Assembly (NCBI RefSeq): GCF_000416235.1
Contig: NZ_ATLO01000053.1
Span: 1 to 64,000 of the forward strand
From: Pseudomonas sp. CFII64
GTDB lineage: Bacteria; Pseudomonadota; Gammaproteobacteria; Pseudomonadales; Pseudomonadaceae
DNA length: 64,000 nt
Direction of reading: 5' to 3'
Notes under the pieces: model-generated
What the model was told of the DNA's origin: nothing
The model's input: the letters and a program-made list of their open reading frames with translations, nothing else
Databases searched by the model: none
Translations under genes and position numbers: made by a program
In this document: in pieces, positions 44,415 through 52,622 of the stretch
Layout: every line of letters starts with the position of its first letter
Numbering within the stretch: position 1 is the stretch's first letter

Positions 44415-45623
44415 ATGAGCAAACTGACGCAGTCCTTCGTCAGGACCATCGAAAAGCCCGGCAGCTACCACGATGAGCGTGGCTTGATCCTGCGAGTCAG
44501 CGCCTTGGGTACCAAGAAATGGCTGCTGCGCTATCAGCTCAATAATCGACGTCATGACCTGGGTTTGGGTGCGTTCCCGGCCGTGTCCCTCAAGGCCGCG
44601 CGGCTTGCGGTCGACACTCATCGGCTGGATCTGTCCCAGGGCATTGATCCGCTGAGCAAGCGGGCTTTGCTGGGTGTGCCGCAAACGTTGCCTGGACCGG
44701 CGGTTGTAACATTCCGCATCGAAGCCGAACGCTACATCAAAACCCATCGGCAAAGCTGGAAAAATGCCAGGCATGTCCAGCAGTGGTCGCATACGCTACG
44801 CGATCACGTGTACCCGTTGCTGGGTGACATGCCGGTGGCCAGCGTTGATACCGAGCATGTGCTGGACGTGCTCACGCCCATATGGAACAACATTCCGGAG
44901 ACCGCCTTTCGATTACGTAACCGCATGGAGCTGGTGCTCGATGCGGCCAAGGCGCGTAAATTGCGCGAGGGCGAAAACCCGGCGCGCTGGCGTGGCCATC
45001 TCGACAAACTCTTGCCCCGGCAGAAACACGCAAAAATGCCATTTTCCGCCATGCCGGCTGAGGAAGTCGGCCCCTTTATTCGCCGGCTGGACAGCTTGGC
45101 CAGTACTGCGGCGCGGGCCTGTGAACTGCTGATCTACACCGCTTGCCGCAGCTCGGAAGTTTGCGATGCGCGTTGGTCCGAGTTTGACCTGGCTACGGGT
45201 TTATGGATCATTGATGCGGTGCGCATGAAGGCCGGCAAAACGCATCGTGTCCCGTTATGCCCAGGCGCGATCCAGGTTCTGGAGCAGCAACGAGGCAAGC
45301 ATCCGCTGTATGTGTTCCCCAATGCCAGACACTCCGCGAGCTTGCCGGGCAATGCGCTGCGGCGGGTCATGCAGCAACTGCAGGCCGGCGAATTCGTACC
45401 CCACGGCTTTCGCTCCACGTTCCGTACCTGGGCCGCAGAAAACACACTGTTTCCCCGCGAAGTCTGTGAAATGGCTCTGGCCCACTCGCTGGAAGATAAA
45501 GTCGAGGCCGCTTATAACCGTGGCGATTTGCTGGAAAAGCGCCGGCAGCTGATGAGCGAGTGGGCCGCGTATATCCAGGCTGGCGCGGCCGAGGTGTTCA
45601 ATCCTTGTCCGGAGCCAGATTGA
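44415..45623 (+). CDS. Tyrosine integrase (P4/DUF4102 type)
   Basis: This 402-residue protein has the N-terminal arm-binding DUF4102 fold (DERGLILRVSALGTKKWLLRYQLNNRRHDLGLGAFPAVSLKAARLAV), a core-binding domain (about 105-195) and the catalytic domain. R245 (TACRSSEVCDARW), Lys in MKAGKTHRVPL, H330 and R333 (HGFRSTFRTW), H357 and nucleophile Y367 (AAYNRGD) are all present. Such enzymes insert islands, often into tRNA genes, but no tRNA fragment is visible here. It ends convergently with the Tus gene, overlapping it by 26 bases. Confidence 0.92.
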   Translation: MSKLTQSFVRTIEKPGSYHDERGLILRVSALGTKKWLLRYQLNNRRHDLGLGAFPAVSLKAARLAVDTHRLDLSQGIDPLSKRALLGVPQTLPGPAVVTFRIEAERYIKTHRQSWKNARHVQQWSHTLRDHVYPLLGDMPVASVDTEHVLDVLTPIWNNIPETAFRLRNRMELVLDAAKARKLREGENPARWRGHLDKLLPRQKHAKMPFSAMPAEEVGPFIRRLDSLASTAARACELLIYTACRSSEVCDARWSEFDLATGLWIIDAVRMKAGKTHRVPLCPGAIQVLEQQRGKHPLYVFPNARHSASLPGNALRRVMQQLQAGEFVPHGFRSTFRTWAAENTLFPREVCEMALAHSLEDKVEAAYNRGDLLEKRRQLMSEWAAYIQAGAAEVFNPCPEPD

Positions 45624-46626
45624 GACCGAGCTGTGCGTCTTCTGCAGGACGAGCCGTAACGGGATCCTTGTGGACGTTGCCCGAATACGTCGAAGCGACA
45701 TCGCTGGGTTTACTGACAGGCACGATTGTCTTGCGCTGGCCCACCAGATCATCGGGGTTGAGGTACAGGTTCATGCGGGGGATGATCTCGATCCGTGACT
45801 TCTTGTCAGGCCGCTCAGCCTGACGGGCATGCCGATCAAAGTGGCGCAACTCATGTACGGTGGTGGGCTCTTCACCCGCTAGGACGAACATCGGCAGGTT
45901 GCTGTGAATCATCGCGTCGTACCGCGAGCTCGCCGAGAAATACACCATCGCCCGTGGATGCGGAGCAACCTTCTTGTATTTGATCAGGTTTGCCTGATCG
46001 GCCAGATTGACGATGCGGCGCAGCTCAGCCCCAGCCAAGGTTTGTCCTATATCGATGCTTTCCTTGGCGGACTGCTGCTCGGCGGCCTTGCTCAGCAACT
46101 CCCGAACTTTGCCCACCGCGACACGTTCGCCTCCCGTGGTGTGACCCGCCCAGGTGAACACAATCAACCGCGGACAGATATCGAACACCTGAGTATGACG
46201 CGCCAACTGCTTCATGCTGAATTGTGCACCTAACGCCTGGCGCAGGATTTTTGAGCGCGCGGTAGGCGCCAGATTGAGCTCAATTCGCGTGCGTTCAATC
46301 GCGGCCATCAGCTCATCTTTCAGCTGGTTTATCTCTTGTACCCAAGGCAAGACGCTTCGGTTGAGCGTGAAGTAACCTGGCAATCGCATCACCGTTCCCG
46401 GTGCCTGGCCAGGCACCCGTTCAAACTGCGTCATCGCGCGCACCGTTGCTTCAATCGCAGCGGCCCCTTCCAGGGGCTGAGCCTTAATCAAGTCAGGCGC
46501 TTTTTGTTCGGCCAACAAAGGCAACTGCCAGACCCGCGCAGAGACGACCCATTCAGGCCAGATCTGATTAAAAGCGTGGAGTTTACTGACCAGTTGCGCA
46601 TGGATTGCCGTGATATCCGTCAGCAT
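45598..46626 (-). CDS. tus: Replication terminator protein Tus homologue
   Basis: The 342-residue protein aligns by eye with E. coli Tus over its whole length. VVSARVWQLPLL matches LLVARVFSLPEV; VMRLPGYFTLNRSVLPWVQEINQLKDELM matches the Tus N-terminal helix pair. VFTWAGHTTGGERVAVGKVRELLSKA matches RFGWANKHIIKN...LEKSLK; and KKVAPHPRAMVYFSASSRY...LPMFVL plus SRIEIIPRMNLYL match the C-terminal strands. Tus bound at Ter sites blocks replication forks from one side. A longer C-terminal tail (about 40 residues) is extra. It sits in an integrated plasmid replicon, as plasmid-borne Tus would. An 18-bp inverted repeat lies at its own promoter. The start at 46626 has a GGAGG site 6-7 bases upstream. 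Confidence 0.8.
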   Translation of the reverse strand: MLTDITAIHAQLVSKLHAFNQIWPEWVVSARVWQLPLLAEQKAPDLIKAQPLEGAAAIEATVRAMTQFERVPGQAPGTVMRLPGYFTLNRSVLPWVQEINQLKDELMAAIERTRIELNLAPTARSKILRQALGAQFSMKQLARHTQVFDICPRLIVFTWAGHTTGGERVAVGKVRELLSKAAEQQSAKESIDIGQTLAGAELRRIVNLADQANLIKYKKVAPHPRAMVYFSASSRYDAMIHSNLPMFVLAGEEPTTVHELRHFDRHARQAERPDKKSRIEIIPRMNLYLNPDDLVGQRKTIVPVSKPSDVASTYSGNVHKDPVTARPAEDAQLGLNLAPDKD

Positions 46627-46641
46627 GTAAGCCTCCAGTTA

Positions 46642-46764
46642 TTAATACCACCCCTAACATAGCAGTTTTCTTTGAAAAACGCTTTCTCCTCTGATCTTCT
46701 GCAGGCAAACGCCGAGGGAAGGAAGAGCAGTAATCAGGCTATCGGCTGTTAGGGGTGGTATTAA
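46642..46764. repeat. 18-bp perfect inverted repeat upstream of tus (candidate Ter sites)
   Basis: TTAATACCACCCCTAACA at 46642-46659 recurs as its exact reverse complement at 46747-46764, 87 bases apart. The near copy begins 16 bases before the tus start codon. Neither resembles enteric Ter, so this would be a new Ter type if Tus binds it. It could instead be an operator for another factor. Confidence 0.7.
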
Positions 46765-46775
46765 ACATATCATTG

Positions 46776-46804
46776 ATAGCTAGCCAGCTATATAGCTAGC
46801 TATC
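46776..46804. repeat. AGCTA-type palindrome cluster 1
   Basis: ATAGCTAGCCAGCTATATAG, continuing into AGCTAGCTATC, includes the 12-bp palindrome AGCTATATAGCT. It lies between tus and parB and is the first of five clusters of the same family within 3.3 kb. Candidate partition (parS) site. Confidence 0.75.
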
Positions 46805-46882
46805 CCCCCTGCCCTGCAACGCTCAGGCCTTCGCTTTGCGGTGGCGTTTCGCGTTACTCGACGCCAAGGATAAAGGATCAAA

Positions 46883-46911
46883 GATAGCTAGCTATATAGA
46901 TATATATATTA
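46883..46911. repeat. AGCTA-type palindrome cluster 2
   Basis: GATAGCTAGCTATATAGATA followed by TATATATT lies at the 3' end of parB. Same family as clusters 1 and 3-5. Confidence 0.7.
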
Positions 46912-47220
46912 TTTGAGACTGTAATGCTTCTTCAGCAGCTGCTGGATGATATCGGTCTCGGTGACGCGCTTGCCCGTCTTTGCTGACTCCTGAGCTGCAC
47001 CCAGTTTCAAGGCGTTGGCAATGTCCCACCGCAGGCGAAACAATTTCTGCACCGTAGGTTCCGGCTTGAAGGCTTCTATGGCAGAAGTCGTGGCGTCTCC
47101 AACGATGGCCCTCTCTGGAGCCGAGCGTGATTTGGACAAAGCCTTGTCCGCCTCCCCTCCTTCGAGAAAATCGTTAGGATCCTTGTTGAAGCTTTTGATG
47201 TCTGGCTTGGACTTGATCAT
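46909..47220 (-). CDS. parB: Small centromere-binding protein ParB (ribbon-helix-helix type)
   Basis: The 103-residue protein has a disordered N-terminal half rich in Lys, Asp and Ser, and a C-terminal domain KLFRLRWDIANALKLGAAQESAKTGKRVTETDIIQQLLKKHYSL. That reads as a ribbon-helix-helix fold, the kind used by small plasmid ParB/ParR-like partners of type Ib ParA. Its start overlaps the parA stop (ATGA). The AGCTA palindromes on both sides of the pair are probable binding sites. Confidence 0.75.
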   Translation of the reverse strand: MIKSKPDIKSFNKDPNDFLEGGEADKALSKSRSAPERAIVGDATTSAIEAFKPEPTVQKLFRLRWDIANALKLGAAQESAKTGKRVTETDIIQQLLKKHYSLK

Positions 47221-47855
47221 CCCAACACCTCGACTTCAGCGAGGAACGCGTTCATTTCCTGGATAGCAGCGTGGTCGCGTCGCAACTCATGCACGATGGC
47301 GCCTTCACTGATGCAACGGCGAAAGGCCACACGCTCACAGATCTTGGTCTTGAACACACTGAATGACTGCTCTTCAAGGAAGGCCAGCATTTCGCCTGTG
47401 TCTTTGGTGCGGGTATCGACCCTGGAGAGCAGCATACGTACGTCGAGATCCGGATTGTAATCACGAGCTAGGTCAACGACGGTCAACAGGTCAGTCATGG
47501 CAGCGGCGTCAAACGAACTGGCACCCACCGGGACGATCACCACTTCAGCCAACAGCAACGCTGAACGCAGGCCTACTGAATCACGCCCGCCGGCATCAAC
47601 GACGACATGCTCATAAGAACTGGCCAACTGACGACCTTCAGAGTTAATAGCTTTACCTTGCAAGCAAACAGTCGTCGGGCTTGGGCTGTATTCCGGATTG
47701 TCACGACGCCATGCAGCCCAGCTTGCGGCGCTGCCTTGCGGGTCGCCATCGATCAAAAGAGTTTTGCCGCGTGTTGCGAGCATCGTTGCAAGGTGCACAG
47801 CCGTTGTCGTTTTGCCAACGCCGCCCTTGGTGTTTACACAAGCAAAAATGGTCAC
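47217..47855 (-). CDS. parA: Plasmid partition ATPase ParA (type Ib)
   Basis: The 212-residue Walker ATPase (MTIFACVNTKGGVGKTTTAVHLA, LLIDGDPQGSAASW, VVVDAGGRDSVGLRSAL) has the short type Ib form without an N-terminal DNA-binding domain. It differs clearly from the chromosomal ParC at 12054. With parB it forms a coupled two-gene operon. The promoter region carries a 22-bp perfect palindrome of the AGCTA family, consistent with autorepression by ParB. Confidence 0.9.
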   Translation of the reverse strand: MTIFACVNTKGGVGKTTTAVHLATMLATRGKTLLIDGDPQGSAASWAAWRRDNPEYSPSPTTVCLQGKAINSEGRQLASSYEHVVVDAGGRDSVGLRSALLLAEVVIVPVGASSFDAAAMTDLLTVVDLARDYNPDLDVRMLLSRVDTRTKDTGEMLAFLEEQSFSVFKTKICERVAFRRCISEGAIVHELRRDHAAIQEMNAFLAEVEVLG

Positions 47856-47874
47856 TGTGGTTCCCTATTCCAAT

Positions 47875-47941
47875 GTATAGCTATATATATAGCTATAAGA
47901 CAGCTAGCAGTATAGCTATCTATATAGATAGCTAGCTATAC
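47875..47941. repeat. AGCTA-type palindrome cluster 3 (parA promoter)
   Basis: Several overlapping TAGCTATA-type units lie 20-90 bases upstream of parA, including a perfect 22-bp palindrome at 47913-47934 (half-site TAGCTATCTAT). Position suggests operator and centromere function. Confidence 0.8.
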
Positions 47942-48357
47942 CTGTAGGGGGAGGATCTCCCTTATTTTTGTGTAGGACGTTTGCATAGGTCACGACAGAT
48001 CTACCTGAACTTTTTCAAGGATTGATCACTGTGTTCATCGATGCTTCATGGGTCTGGCGCGGTTTTTGAAACACCAATCGATGCTGCCGATCGGGGTGTT
48101 TCGAAAAAGATTCCGCCCATCCTCAGGAATGTTCATGAAACCTGTCGCAGATATTCTGTTCAAACCGATGTCTAGGGCGCTCATTGGCCTCTCAGCGCTC
48201 CACACAGGGTTTCTTCACGCACCAGCTCGGCAATCTCAGAGTTTGTCGCTTGTGCGCGCTCTGAGGAGCCCGGCTAATGATTTTGCTTTTGGCTGTGGCT
48301 TTTGATTTTCCCAAATCAGAAAAATGAGCTTCGAGCCCCTTTTTAAAATCTTTTTTT

Positions 48358-48392
48358 CTTGTTTTTAAGCTTGTTTTTAAATCTTGTTTTTA
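48358..48392 (+). other. AT-rich unwinding repeats of the plasmid origin
   Basis: Three direct copies of CTTGTTTTTA at 48358, 48370 and 48383 lie in an AT-rich tract just before the iterons. They have the layout of a DNA-unwinding element of an iteron origin. The remainder of 47942-48357 holds no recognised gene. Confidence 0.65.
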
Positions 48393-48435
48393 GCACCTCT
48401 ACAGGCCTTGATTTACGTGGCCTCCAGAGGTGCAT

Positions 48436-48905
48436 CGACTACAAATTCCGGCTATACGACTACAAATTCCGGCTACGCGACTACAAATTCCAGCCCTTAC
48501 GACTACAAATTTAAGCTATTACGACTACAAATTCCGGCTGTTATCCACAGGCAAACCCCCACCCGATCGTCTCGCAAGCACGCTTTGCAAGACCGCTAAC
48601 GACTACAAATTCCGGCTATACGCATCAGGCATCTGCCGCAGCCGCAAATCCAGCCTTCGCAAGCCCTTCTATCGACTACAAATTCCGGCTATGGCACCTC
48701 TGGTGGCATTTGTCCGATGTTTAGCCAAGGTTACATTCGGAAATTCTTTTCCTAGGAATTGCGTTTTTCGTGTAGCGACTACAAATTCCGGCTATGGCGG
48801 ACAAGGTATACGACTACAAATTCTGGGCATGGCTCTTTGACATCTAACGACTACAAATTCCGGCTATGGCCAATGGCCCTGCTATCGACTACAAATTCTG
48901 GCTAT
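48436..48905 (+). repeat. Eleven direct iterons of plasmid oriV
   Basis: The consensus CGACTACAAATTCCGGCTAT occurs as direct copies starting at 48436, 48457, 48478, 48500, 48522, 48600, 48673, 48776, 48811, 48848 and 48886. The first five are spaced 21-22 bases (two helical turns); the others are irregular. Copies 1, 6, 7, 8 and 10 are perfect and the others vary in the last eight bases. They lie between the AT-rich repeats and the initiator gene, so this is a theta-type origin. Confidence 0.95.
48541..48549 (+). promoter_or_regulatory. DnaA box in the plasmid origin
   Basis: TTATCCACA, a perfect strong DnaA box, abuts the fifth iteron. Host DnaA would help open the origin together with the Rep protein. 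Confidence 0.8.
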
Positions 48906-48974
48906 GAAATTGGGGGGAGAAACTTCTCGCCCAAGCTTGTTACTATCGACTCCTTACCGCGCCAGGATTAGTCG

Positions 48975-49742
48975 ATGACCACCCGAGAACCTTCATCATT
49001 GCTTGTGACCAAAGCCAATGATCTGATAAGTGCGTCCTATCGCCTGACGCTTCAGGAACAGCGTCTGCTGCTGGCAGCCATTGCCCAGGTTGATCCCCGC
49101 AAGCCCATGCCCTCCAAGATCACCGTGACCGCGGCGAGCTTCGCGGAGATCTATGGCGTGCCGATCCGGTTTGCCTACACCAACCTCAAGGAAGCGGCGG
49201 ATTCCCTCTACGAGCGCGATATCCAGACCTTTGACGGCAAGAACCGCACGCGTATCCGCTGGGTCTACAAAGCGACTTACGCAGAAGGCGAGGGCCGGGT
49301 GACGCTTAACTTTACGGTCGATGTCATCCCCTACCTGTCGATGCTCAACAGCAAGCTGACCTCCTACGATCTGCGTCGCGTTGCCAACCTGAACTCCATG
49401 CACAGCTTCCGGTTGTTCGAGCTGATGATGCAGTTCAAAAGCACCGGCGTGCTCATCATCGAGGTCGAGAAACTGCGCATCCTGCTGGACCTGGGAGACA
49501 GCTACAAACGGTTCAACAACCTGCGTCAGCGCGTCATAGCCCCGTCCATCAACGAGATCATGGCCAAGTCCGGAATTACCATCACCTACCAGACCATTAC
49601 CGAAGGCAAGACAGTCAAAAGCCTGATGTTTCGCTTCCAGGAAGCTGCGCAAATGCGACTATCCCTTGGTGACGGACTGGAAGTGATTCCAGCAGAACAG
49701 GTTGTTTTGATAAATGAATTACCTTTAGAAACAGATAGTTAA
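48975..49742 (+). CDS. Plasmid replication initiator RepB (Rep_3 family)
   Basis: The 255-residue protein has the tandem winged-helix plan of Rep_3 initiators. It begins LLVTKANDLISASYRLTLQEQRLLLAAIAQVDP and continues ASFAEIYGVPIRFAYTNLKEAADSLYERDI and FTVDVIPYLSMLNSKLTSYDLRRVANLNSMHSFRLFELMMQFK. It ends FNNLRQRVIAPSINEIMAKSGITITYQ. It binds iterons as a monomer and represses itself as a dimer in this family. The gene is intact and follows its iteron array by 69 bases, so the replicon may still be functional within the chromosome. Confidence 0.92.
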   Translation: MTTREPSSLLVTKANDLISASYRLTLQEQRLLLAAIAQVDPRKPMPSKITVTAASFAEIYGVPIRFAYTNLKEAADSLYERDIQTFDGKNRTRIRWVYKATYAEGEGRVTLNFTVDVIPYLSMLNSKLTSYDLRRVANLNSMHSFRLFELMMQFKSTGVLIIEVEKLRILLDLGDSYKRFNNLRQRVIAPSINEIMAKSGITITYQTITEGKTVKSLMFRFQEAAQMRLSLGDGLEVIPAEQVVLINELPLETDS

Positions 49743-49750
49743 GTAAGTGA

Positions 49751-49791
49751 TGTATAGCTATATATCTAGCTATCTTTATATCTATCTAGCT
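49751..49791. repeat. AGCTA-type palindrome cluster 4
   Basis: GTATAGCTATATATCTAGCT and further TATCTATCTAGCT units directly follow the rep gene. Same family as the clusters near parAB. Confidence 0.75.
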
Positions 49792-49809
49792 TAAAAGAGG
49801 CTTTTTGCC

Positions 49810-50305
49810 ATAGCCGGAATTTGTAGTCGATAGCCTTCAGCCCAGGTCACCTGGCCGTTCTGTTACGCGCCCCTGAGCAGATTGTTCCTCGCCTCGGTTT
49901 TTTCGTTTTGTATTAACCACTGGGTCAAACTGTGACCGAATCGAGAGAATTCTTCGTTTTTTATCCCTGAAAAGCCCGTTAAACCCCCCGCCGACCAAGT
50001 CTTGGCTAGCTAGATAGATGTCTATCTAGCTATATAGCTAGCTAATCAGGATATTCTCAAAAATGTTACATAGCCGGAATTTGTAGTCGATAGCCCGTTC
50101 TACGCGGCCTGCAAGGCACATTTCATTTCCGGGTATCAGTGGTAGAGGCGTTCGCGCTCGCCATCTTCGGTTGAAAACAGCGATCCAGAGCGTGATTTGT
50201 CCCGGAAACAACGTATTAGCGCAGCGCTGTTCACTAACAGCCGACAAAAACCAACGTTTTCGCAGGGAATATTCCGACTAATGGCATAGCCGGAATTTGT
50301 AGTCG
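49810..50305 (-). repeat. Three inverted iterons downstream of rep
   Basis: Perfect copies of the iteron in reverse orientation lie at 49810-49829, 50070-50089 and 50286-50305, spaced 260 and 216 bases. They bracket the rep gene together with the direct array. The remainder of 49743-50361 has no credible gene. Confidence 0.9.
50004..50046. repeat. AGCTA-type palindrome cluster 5
   Basis: A perfect 12-bp inverted repeat (TAGCTAGATAGA / TCTATCTAGCTA, 2-base centre) at 50007-50032 is followed by TATATAGCTAGCTA. It is the right-most of five clusters. Confidence 0.75.
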
Positions 50306-50361
50306 ATAGGCCGTATAGCAGGGTAGGCAGTCGTGCTTTTCCTACAGCTGCAGGCTATAAG

Positions 50362-52353
50362 TCAGCGCACCTTGAAGCGATTCACCAGGATAACCAACCG
50401 CTCATTGGAGGCCAGCAGCGCTTCGGTGCTCTTGTCGGCTTGCTGCCCGCTGTTCACCAGGTCACTGACCATATGCCGGATGGCGACCATGTTCTGGTTG
50501 ATCTCTTCAGTCACTGCGCTTTGCTCTTCAGCGGCCGTGGCGATGTGTGCGCTCAGATCGTGGATGCGCAGCACAGAGCTGGCCATACCATCCAGGCCTT
50601 CGTTGACCCGTGAAGTCCGATCGGCTGTGGATTCGCAACTGGCCTTGGTCTTGACCATCGCCCCCACGGCATCGTTGACGCCCTGTTCCAGCCTGGCCAG
50701 CATCTCGTTGATTTCCGAAGTGCTCTGTTGTGTGCGTCCGGCCAGGGCGCGCACCTCATCAGCCACCACGGCAAAGCCACGGCCTTGTTCGCCAGCCCTG
50801 GCCGCTTCGATCGCGGCATTGAGTGCCAGCAGATTGGTTTGCTGGGCGATGCCACCAATCACCCCGAGTACATCGGTGATGCGCTTGGCGTCGCTCTGCA
50901 TACCTTGAACGTATTGCGTGGCGCTCTCGACTTCTTCCACCAGGGACAAAACGCTGACTGACGCCTGGTCGACCACGGCTTTGGATTTTTGCGCTGCGTC
51001 GTTGACGCTTTGCGTAAAGCTCGCGGTTTCGTTGGCGCTTTGCGCAACGCTGTCAGCCGTGGCGCTCATCTCATTGATCGCCGTCACCGCCTGATCGGTT
51101 TCCGAGGCATGGCGGTCCAGGATTTGATTGGTGTGTCGCGATTGCTGTTGCAGCTGCACCAGTTCCCCGGAGATCTGACTGGTAGCCGCGGCCACATCGA
51201 CCATCATGCCTTGCAGATAAGCAATGAAGCGGTTGACCGAATTACCGACGGCATCCAGTTCATCCTCGCCCTTGATCGCAATGCGTCGTGTCAGATCCGC
51301 TTCGCCTGACGACAACGTGTCGATATTGCCGCGCAGCACGGTCAAACGTTTCATCAGGCGACTGATGGCGAAAACCAGCACCACCACCAACAGGATCACC
51401 AGTGGAATCTGAATCAGCCCAAGGGTTTTCAACACCTCATTGCTGTGCAAGGTCAGTAACGAAGTGGGCAGGGCGGTTGCAATCAACCAAGGCGTGCCCG
51501 GCACAGCTTTGAGGAAAAACGTCAGGTCGCCGGCTTGCTGGTCTTTATAGGCCTGCTGATAAAGGTTGCTGCCAGAGATGCTGCGCAAGCCTTCCTGAAT
51601 CTGTTTGGCGAACAGCGACTGATTGCTGAAGTCCGCGACATTCTTGAGCACGATCTCGCCGGGGATCGTCTCCTGATTGGTGAGGATCTTGCCGTCGCGT
51701 TCGACGATCATGATCTGCCCCTGGACTTCCTTTTGTTTGTCCTGAATCAGGCCATTGAAAAAGCCCAGGGTAACGTCAATGGTCGACACGCCGAACAGCA
51801 CGCCGTCCTTATAAATGCCCATTGCACAGTTGGTGCGCGGTTGCGGGCTGGCCGCATCCTGATAAGCCGCCGCCCACGCGCATTGCCCTTTTGGGGCATT
51901 CTGGCCAGCTTTGTGCCACGGTTGCTCGTAGTAGTTAGGCGCCGCATCAGAGTTCCAGTAGGTGCTGACCACCAGCTTCCCTGAAGCATCCCGATGATAA
52001 AAGGTGCTGTGCTTGTTACGGCCTGGCGTACGCATTTGTGCCATCGGCCAGATCCCGCCGCCAAACACCTTGGTGTCCCCGTACTGATCGATCAGCCCCG
52101 GCATGACCCGATCAATGCCGTCGCTGTCCAGCAACGGTACCGCCTGGGTGATGCCCCGCGATTGCGCCTCGACCCGAGCCAGATCCGTCAGAATGCGCGT
52201 GGCCACTTGATCGACCTTGTGCAACACCACCTGCTCCTCGGTGGCCTGAATCTTCGGCGCAACGAAATGCTCGATACCCTGCTCGGTCATCAGCGCGATG
52301 GCGGCAATCAGTATGATGAAAATCACGGTGTAGCGAGCCTGGACGGTTTTCAT
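50362..52353 (-). CDS. Methyl-accepting chemotaxis protein with dCache sensor
   Basis: The 663-residue chemoreceptor has an N-terminal membrane helix and a periplasmic double-Cache-like sensor (about 35-300, YGDTKVFGGGIWPMAQ, YWNSDAAPNYYEQPWHKAG, CAWAAAYQDAASPQPRTNCAMGIYKDG). A second membrane helix (about 305-328) and a HAMP domain follow. The signalling hairpin tip contains VIGGIAQQTNLLALNAAIEAARAGEQGRGFAVVADEVRALAGRTQQST. It lacks a terminal methylation-enzyme pentapeptide. The ligand is not evident; the sensor resembles but does not clearly match amino-acid receptors. It marks the return of core-type genes after the plasmid replicon. Confidence 0.92.
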   Translation of the reverse strand: MKTVQARYTVIFIILIAAIALMTEQGIEHFVAPKIQATEEQVVLHKVDQVATRILTDLARVEAQSRGITQAVPLLDSDGIDRVMPGLIDQYGDTKVFGGGIWPMAQMRTPGRNKHSTFYHRDASGKLVVSTYWNSDAAPNYYEQPWHKAGQNAPKGQCAWAAAYQDAASPQPRTNCAMGIYKDGVLFGVSTIDVTLGFFNGLIQDKQKEVQGQIMIVERDGKILTNQETIPGEIVLKNVADFSNQSLFAKQIQEGLRSISGSNLYQQAYKDQQAGDLTFFLKAVPGTPWLIATALPTSLLTLHSNEVLKTLGLIQIPLVILLVVVLVFAISRLMKRLTVLRGNIDTLSSGEADLTRRIAIKGEDELDAVGNSVNRFIAYLQGMMVDVAAATSQISGELVQLQQQSRHTNQILDRHASETDQAVTAINEMSATADSVAQSANETASFTQSVNDAAQKSKAVVDQASVSVLSLVEEVESATQYVQGMQSDAKRITDVLGVIGGIAQQTNLLALNAAIEAARAGEQGRGFAVVADEVRALAGRTQQSTSEINEMLARLEQGVNDAVGAMVKTKASCESTADRTSRVNEGLDGMASSVLRIHDLSAHIATAAEEQSAVTEEINQNMVAIRHMVSDLVNSGQQADKSTEALLASNERLVILVNRFKVR

Positions 52354-52467
52354 CGATAGCCTCTAATCGGTGTGAAGGACGTTTCTGATAAGGGTCTTCA
52401 CGCTATCGGCTGGAGGGCAGGGGAGTTGAGATGGGGAGGATAGGTCAGTACATACCGTTGATCAGAG

Positions 52468-52622
52468 ACTCGGTTGAGCGCCCAGCCGGCATACCTGAAA
52501 AATGGAGGCACGCTGGAGAACGCGGCGCGATGGCCAACCATGCCTCGACCCGCACCACTGACTTGTACGACCGACGTCGGGACACCATAAGCCTGGATGA
52601 AGTGGAACGAATTCAGGTGTGA
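52468..52622 (+). pseudogene. Frameshifted tyrosine recombinase C-terminal remnant
   Basis: One frame from about 52477 reads AQPAYLKNGGTLENAA and, after a one-base shift near 52530, another reads MANHASTRTTDLYDRRRDTISLDEVERIQV to the stop. Together this is the end of a tyrosine recombinase with the catalytic Tyr in TTDLYDRR. Everything upstream is missing because the chemoreceptor gene begins. The remnant suggests a past recombination event here. It does not look like an IntI integrase end. Confidence 0.7.

Noticed and set aside
44700..44716. TTGTAAC in the integrase gene as an enteric-type Ter site for the Tus homologue
   Set aside because: Only the 7-base core matches. Such a core is expected several times by chance in 64 kb on both strands (others occur near 3430, 29950 and 37660), and the flanks do not fit.
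44415..45623. Integrase insertion site in a tRNA gene
   Set aside because: This integrase type often targets tRNA genes, but I found no tRNA or duplicated tRNA end on either side, so no attachment sites are claimed.
48048..48305. 85-codon frame in the oriV leader
   Set aside because: No ribosome site or family pattern. The stretch is more likely non-coding origin DNA.
48436..48905. Regular repeats as a CRISPR array
   Set aside because: Repeat units are 20 bases, several nearly contiguous (1-2 base gaps), followed by an initiator gene and a DnaA box. They are iterons and no cas genes are present.
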